This document shows, piece by piece, positions 12,460-13,450 of a stretch of 13,450 bases of DNA (within the stretch, counting starts at the first letter, position 1; each line of letters begins with the position of its first letter). The notes under the pieces were generated by a model, which saw nothing but the letters and a program-made list of their open reading frames with translations, searched no databases and was not told the DNA's origin. The DNA is from Nocardioidaceae bacterium (GTDB lineage Bacteria; Actinomycetota; Actinomycetes; Propionibacteriales; Nocardioidaceae). The position numbers were made by a program, and so were the translations under genes. Location of the stretch: positions 1-13,450 of the forward strand of contig JAGQUE010000128.1 in NCBI GenBank assembly GCA_020438665.1, in the 5' to 3' direction.

Positions 12460-13450
12460 ACCACGCCACCGGCATCGCGGCCGTCGTCGTGGTGTCGCTG
12501 CTGACCGTGGCGATCGGCACCTATGGCCTGCGGATCTCCCGCACCACCTCCGACTTCTTCGTCGCCTCGCGCACCGTCAGCCCCGCACTCAACGCCTCGG
12601 CCATCGGCGGCGAATACCTCTCCGCCGCGTCGTTCCTGGGTGTCGCCGGCCTGGTGCTCGCCTTCGGCGCGGAGATGCTCTGGTATCCCGTCGGCTGGAC
12701 GGCCGGCTATCTCGTCCTGCTCGTGCTCGTCGCGGCGCCCTTGCGGCGGTCCGGCGCCTATACGCTGCCCGACTTCGCTGAGGCCCGGCTCGGGTCCCGC
12801 CGGGTGCGCGCCCTCACCTCGACGCTGGTCGTCGGTATCGGCTGGCTCTATCTCATCCCGCAGTTCCAGGGTGCGGGGCTCACGCTGCGGCTCGCCACCG
12901 GGCTCGACGCCCGCCTCGGCGGCCTCGTCGTCGCCGTGGTCGTCCTCATCAGCGTGCTGTCCGGCGGCATGCGGTCGGTCACCTTCGTCCAGGCCTTCCA
13001 ATACTGGCTCAAGCTCACCGCCCTGCTCGTGCCCGTGGTGTTCCTGCTCATCGTCTGGCTGGGCGACGGGTCACCGTCACCCGCCTCGCCGGCCTTCGAC
13101 GTCGGCGGCTATGCCGGCGACTGGGCCGACCCGCTCGCGGGTGGGGTCGGGCAGAGCGGGCACCCGCTCTATACGACCTACTCGATCATCGTGGCGACGT
13201 TCCTCGGCACCATGGGACTACCCCACGTGGTCGTGCGGTTCTATACCAACCCCGACGGCCGGGCGGCCCGGCGTACGACGCTCGTGGTGCTGGGACTGCT
13301 CGGGCTGTTCTATGTCCTGCCGCCGATCTATGGCGCGCTCGGCCGGGTCTATGCGGGCGACCTGGTGGCCGACGGGCGCTCCGACGCCGTGGTGCTCTCG
13401 CTGCCCCACCGGATGCTCGGTGGGGTGGCCGCGGAGTCGCTCACCGCGCT
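12456..13450 (+). CDS. Sodium:solute (acetate/monocarboxylate-type) symporter, N-terminal part
   Basis: This open frame runs from a GTG that overlaps the previous stop (GTGA) to the window end without a stop: about 331 codons of a usual 500-550. The GGGAGG 5 nt upstream supports the start. The sequence is a chain of hydrophobic helices typical of the solute:sodium symporter family. Motifs include a TTSDFFVASRTV N-terminal signature, IGGEYLSAASFLG (sodium-site region), SGGMRSVTFVQAFQYWLK, and GTMGLPHVVVRFYTNPDG, which closely match ActP/MctC-type carriers for acetate, propionate or pyruvate. It sits in the inner membrane, and the DUF485-like protein is its likely partner. Substrate is inferred from family; the two-component genes upstream suggest controlled expression. 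The C-terminal helices are not seen. Confidence 0.9.
   Translation, partial: MNHATGIAAVVVVSLLTVAIGTYGLRISRTTSDFFVASRTVSPALNASAIGGEYLSAASFLGVAGLVLAFGAEMLWYPVGWTAGYLVLLVLVAAPLRRSGAYTLPDFAEARLGSRRVRALTSTLVVGIGWLYLIPQFQGAGLTLRLATGLDARLGGLVVAVVVLISVLSGGMRSVTFVQAFQYWLKLTALLVPVVFLLIVWLGDGSPSPASPAFDVGGYAGDWADPLAGGVGQSGHPLYTTYSIIVATFLGTMGLPHVVVRFYTNPDGRAARRTTLVVLGLLGLFYVLPPIYGALGRVYAGDLVADGRSDAVVLSLPHRMLGGVAAESLTA

Noticed and set aside
569..13277. CGTACG as an over-represented genome motif (eight copies seen)
   Set aside because: About 4-5 copies are expected by composition, and three of the eight lie in one hairpin; the excess is not convincing.

Overview
High-GC (about 70%) DNA with GTG starts, overlapping ATGA/GTGA stop-start junctions and promoters placed for leaderless mRNAs. 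It comes from a motile actinobacterium. A Nocardioides-like member of the Propionibacteriales is my best guess, but the genus is inferred. There are no mobile elements, tRNAs, rRNAs or CRISPR arrays.

Region 1 (1-3337, + strand) is the end of a chemotaxis operon: the last codons of a methyl-accepting chemoreceptor, then cheY, cheB, cheR, a CheX-type CheY-P phosphatase and a second cheY. CheR and CheB set receptor methylation. The two CheY proteins carry the output and CheX would dephosphorylate it. CheA and CheW must lie outside the window. A 175-bp gap between converging genes follows (3338-3512). It holds about seven degenerate 11-12-bp repeats and a perfect 11-bp hairpin.

Region 2 (3513-7211, - strand) is a tightly coupled Tad/type II secretion-like operon reading ssd/cpaE-like, tadA, tadB, tadC, with all junctions overlapping. 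It is followed divergently by a membrane-anchored HAD phosphatase (7343-8140), then a 351-bp non-coding gap, then a converging conserved hypothetical gene (8492-9223). This order matches Mycobacterium tuberculosis Rv3657c-Rv3662c as I remember it. In mycobacteria the gap between the last two genes encodes the abundant RNA-polymerase-binding small RNA Ms1 (MTS2823); a 6S-like RNA, scr3559, sits at the equivalent Streptomyces locus. Here the gap contains a relatively AT-rich promoter-like stretch, a long imperfect rod-shaped fold and a strong 3' hairpin. I propose an Ms1/6S-like RNA there; this is the most interesting item in the window. The pilin and TadE-like genes expected downstream of tadC are absent.

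Region 3 (9306-13450, + strand) starts with a SAM-dependent methyltransferase. A close-packed unit follows: a soluble LytS-type histidine kinase, a LytTR response regulator, a DUF485-like two-helix membrane protein and a sodium/solute symporter of the acetate/monocarboxylate type, cut by the window end. The layout suggests a two-component system controlling, or co-expressed with, carboxylate uptake.
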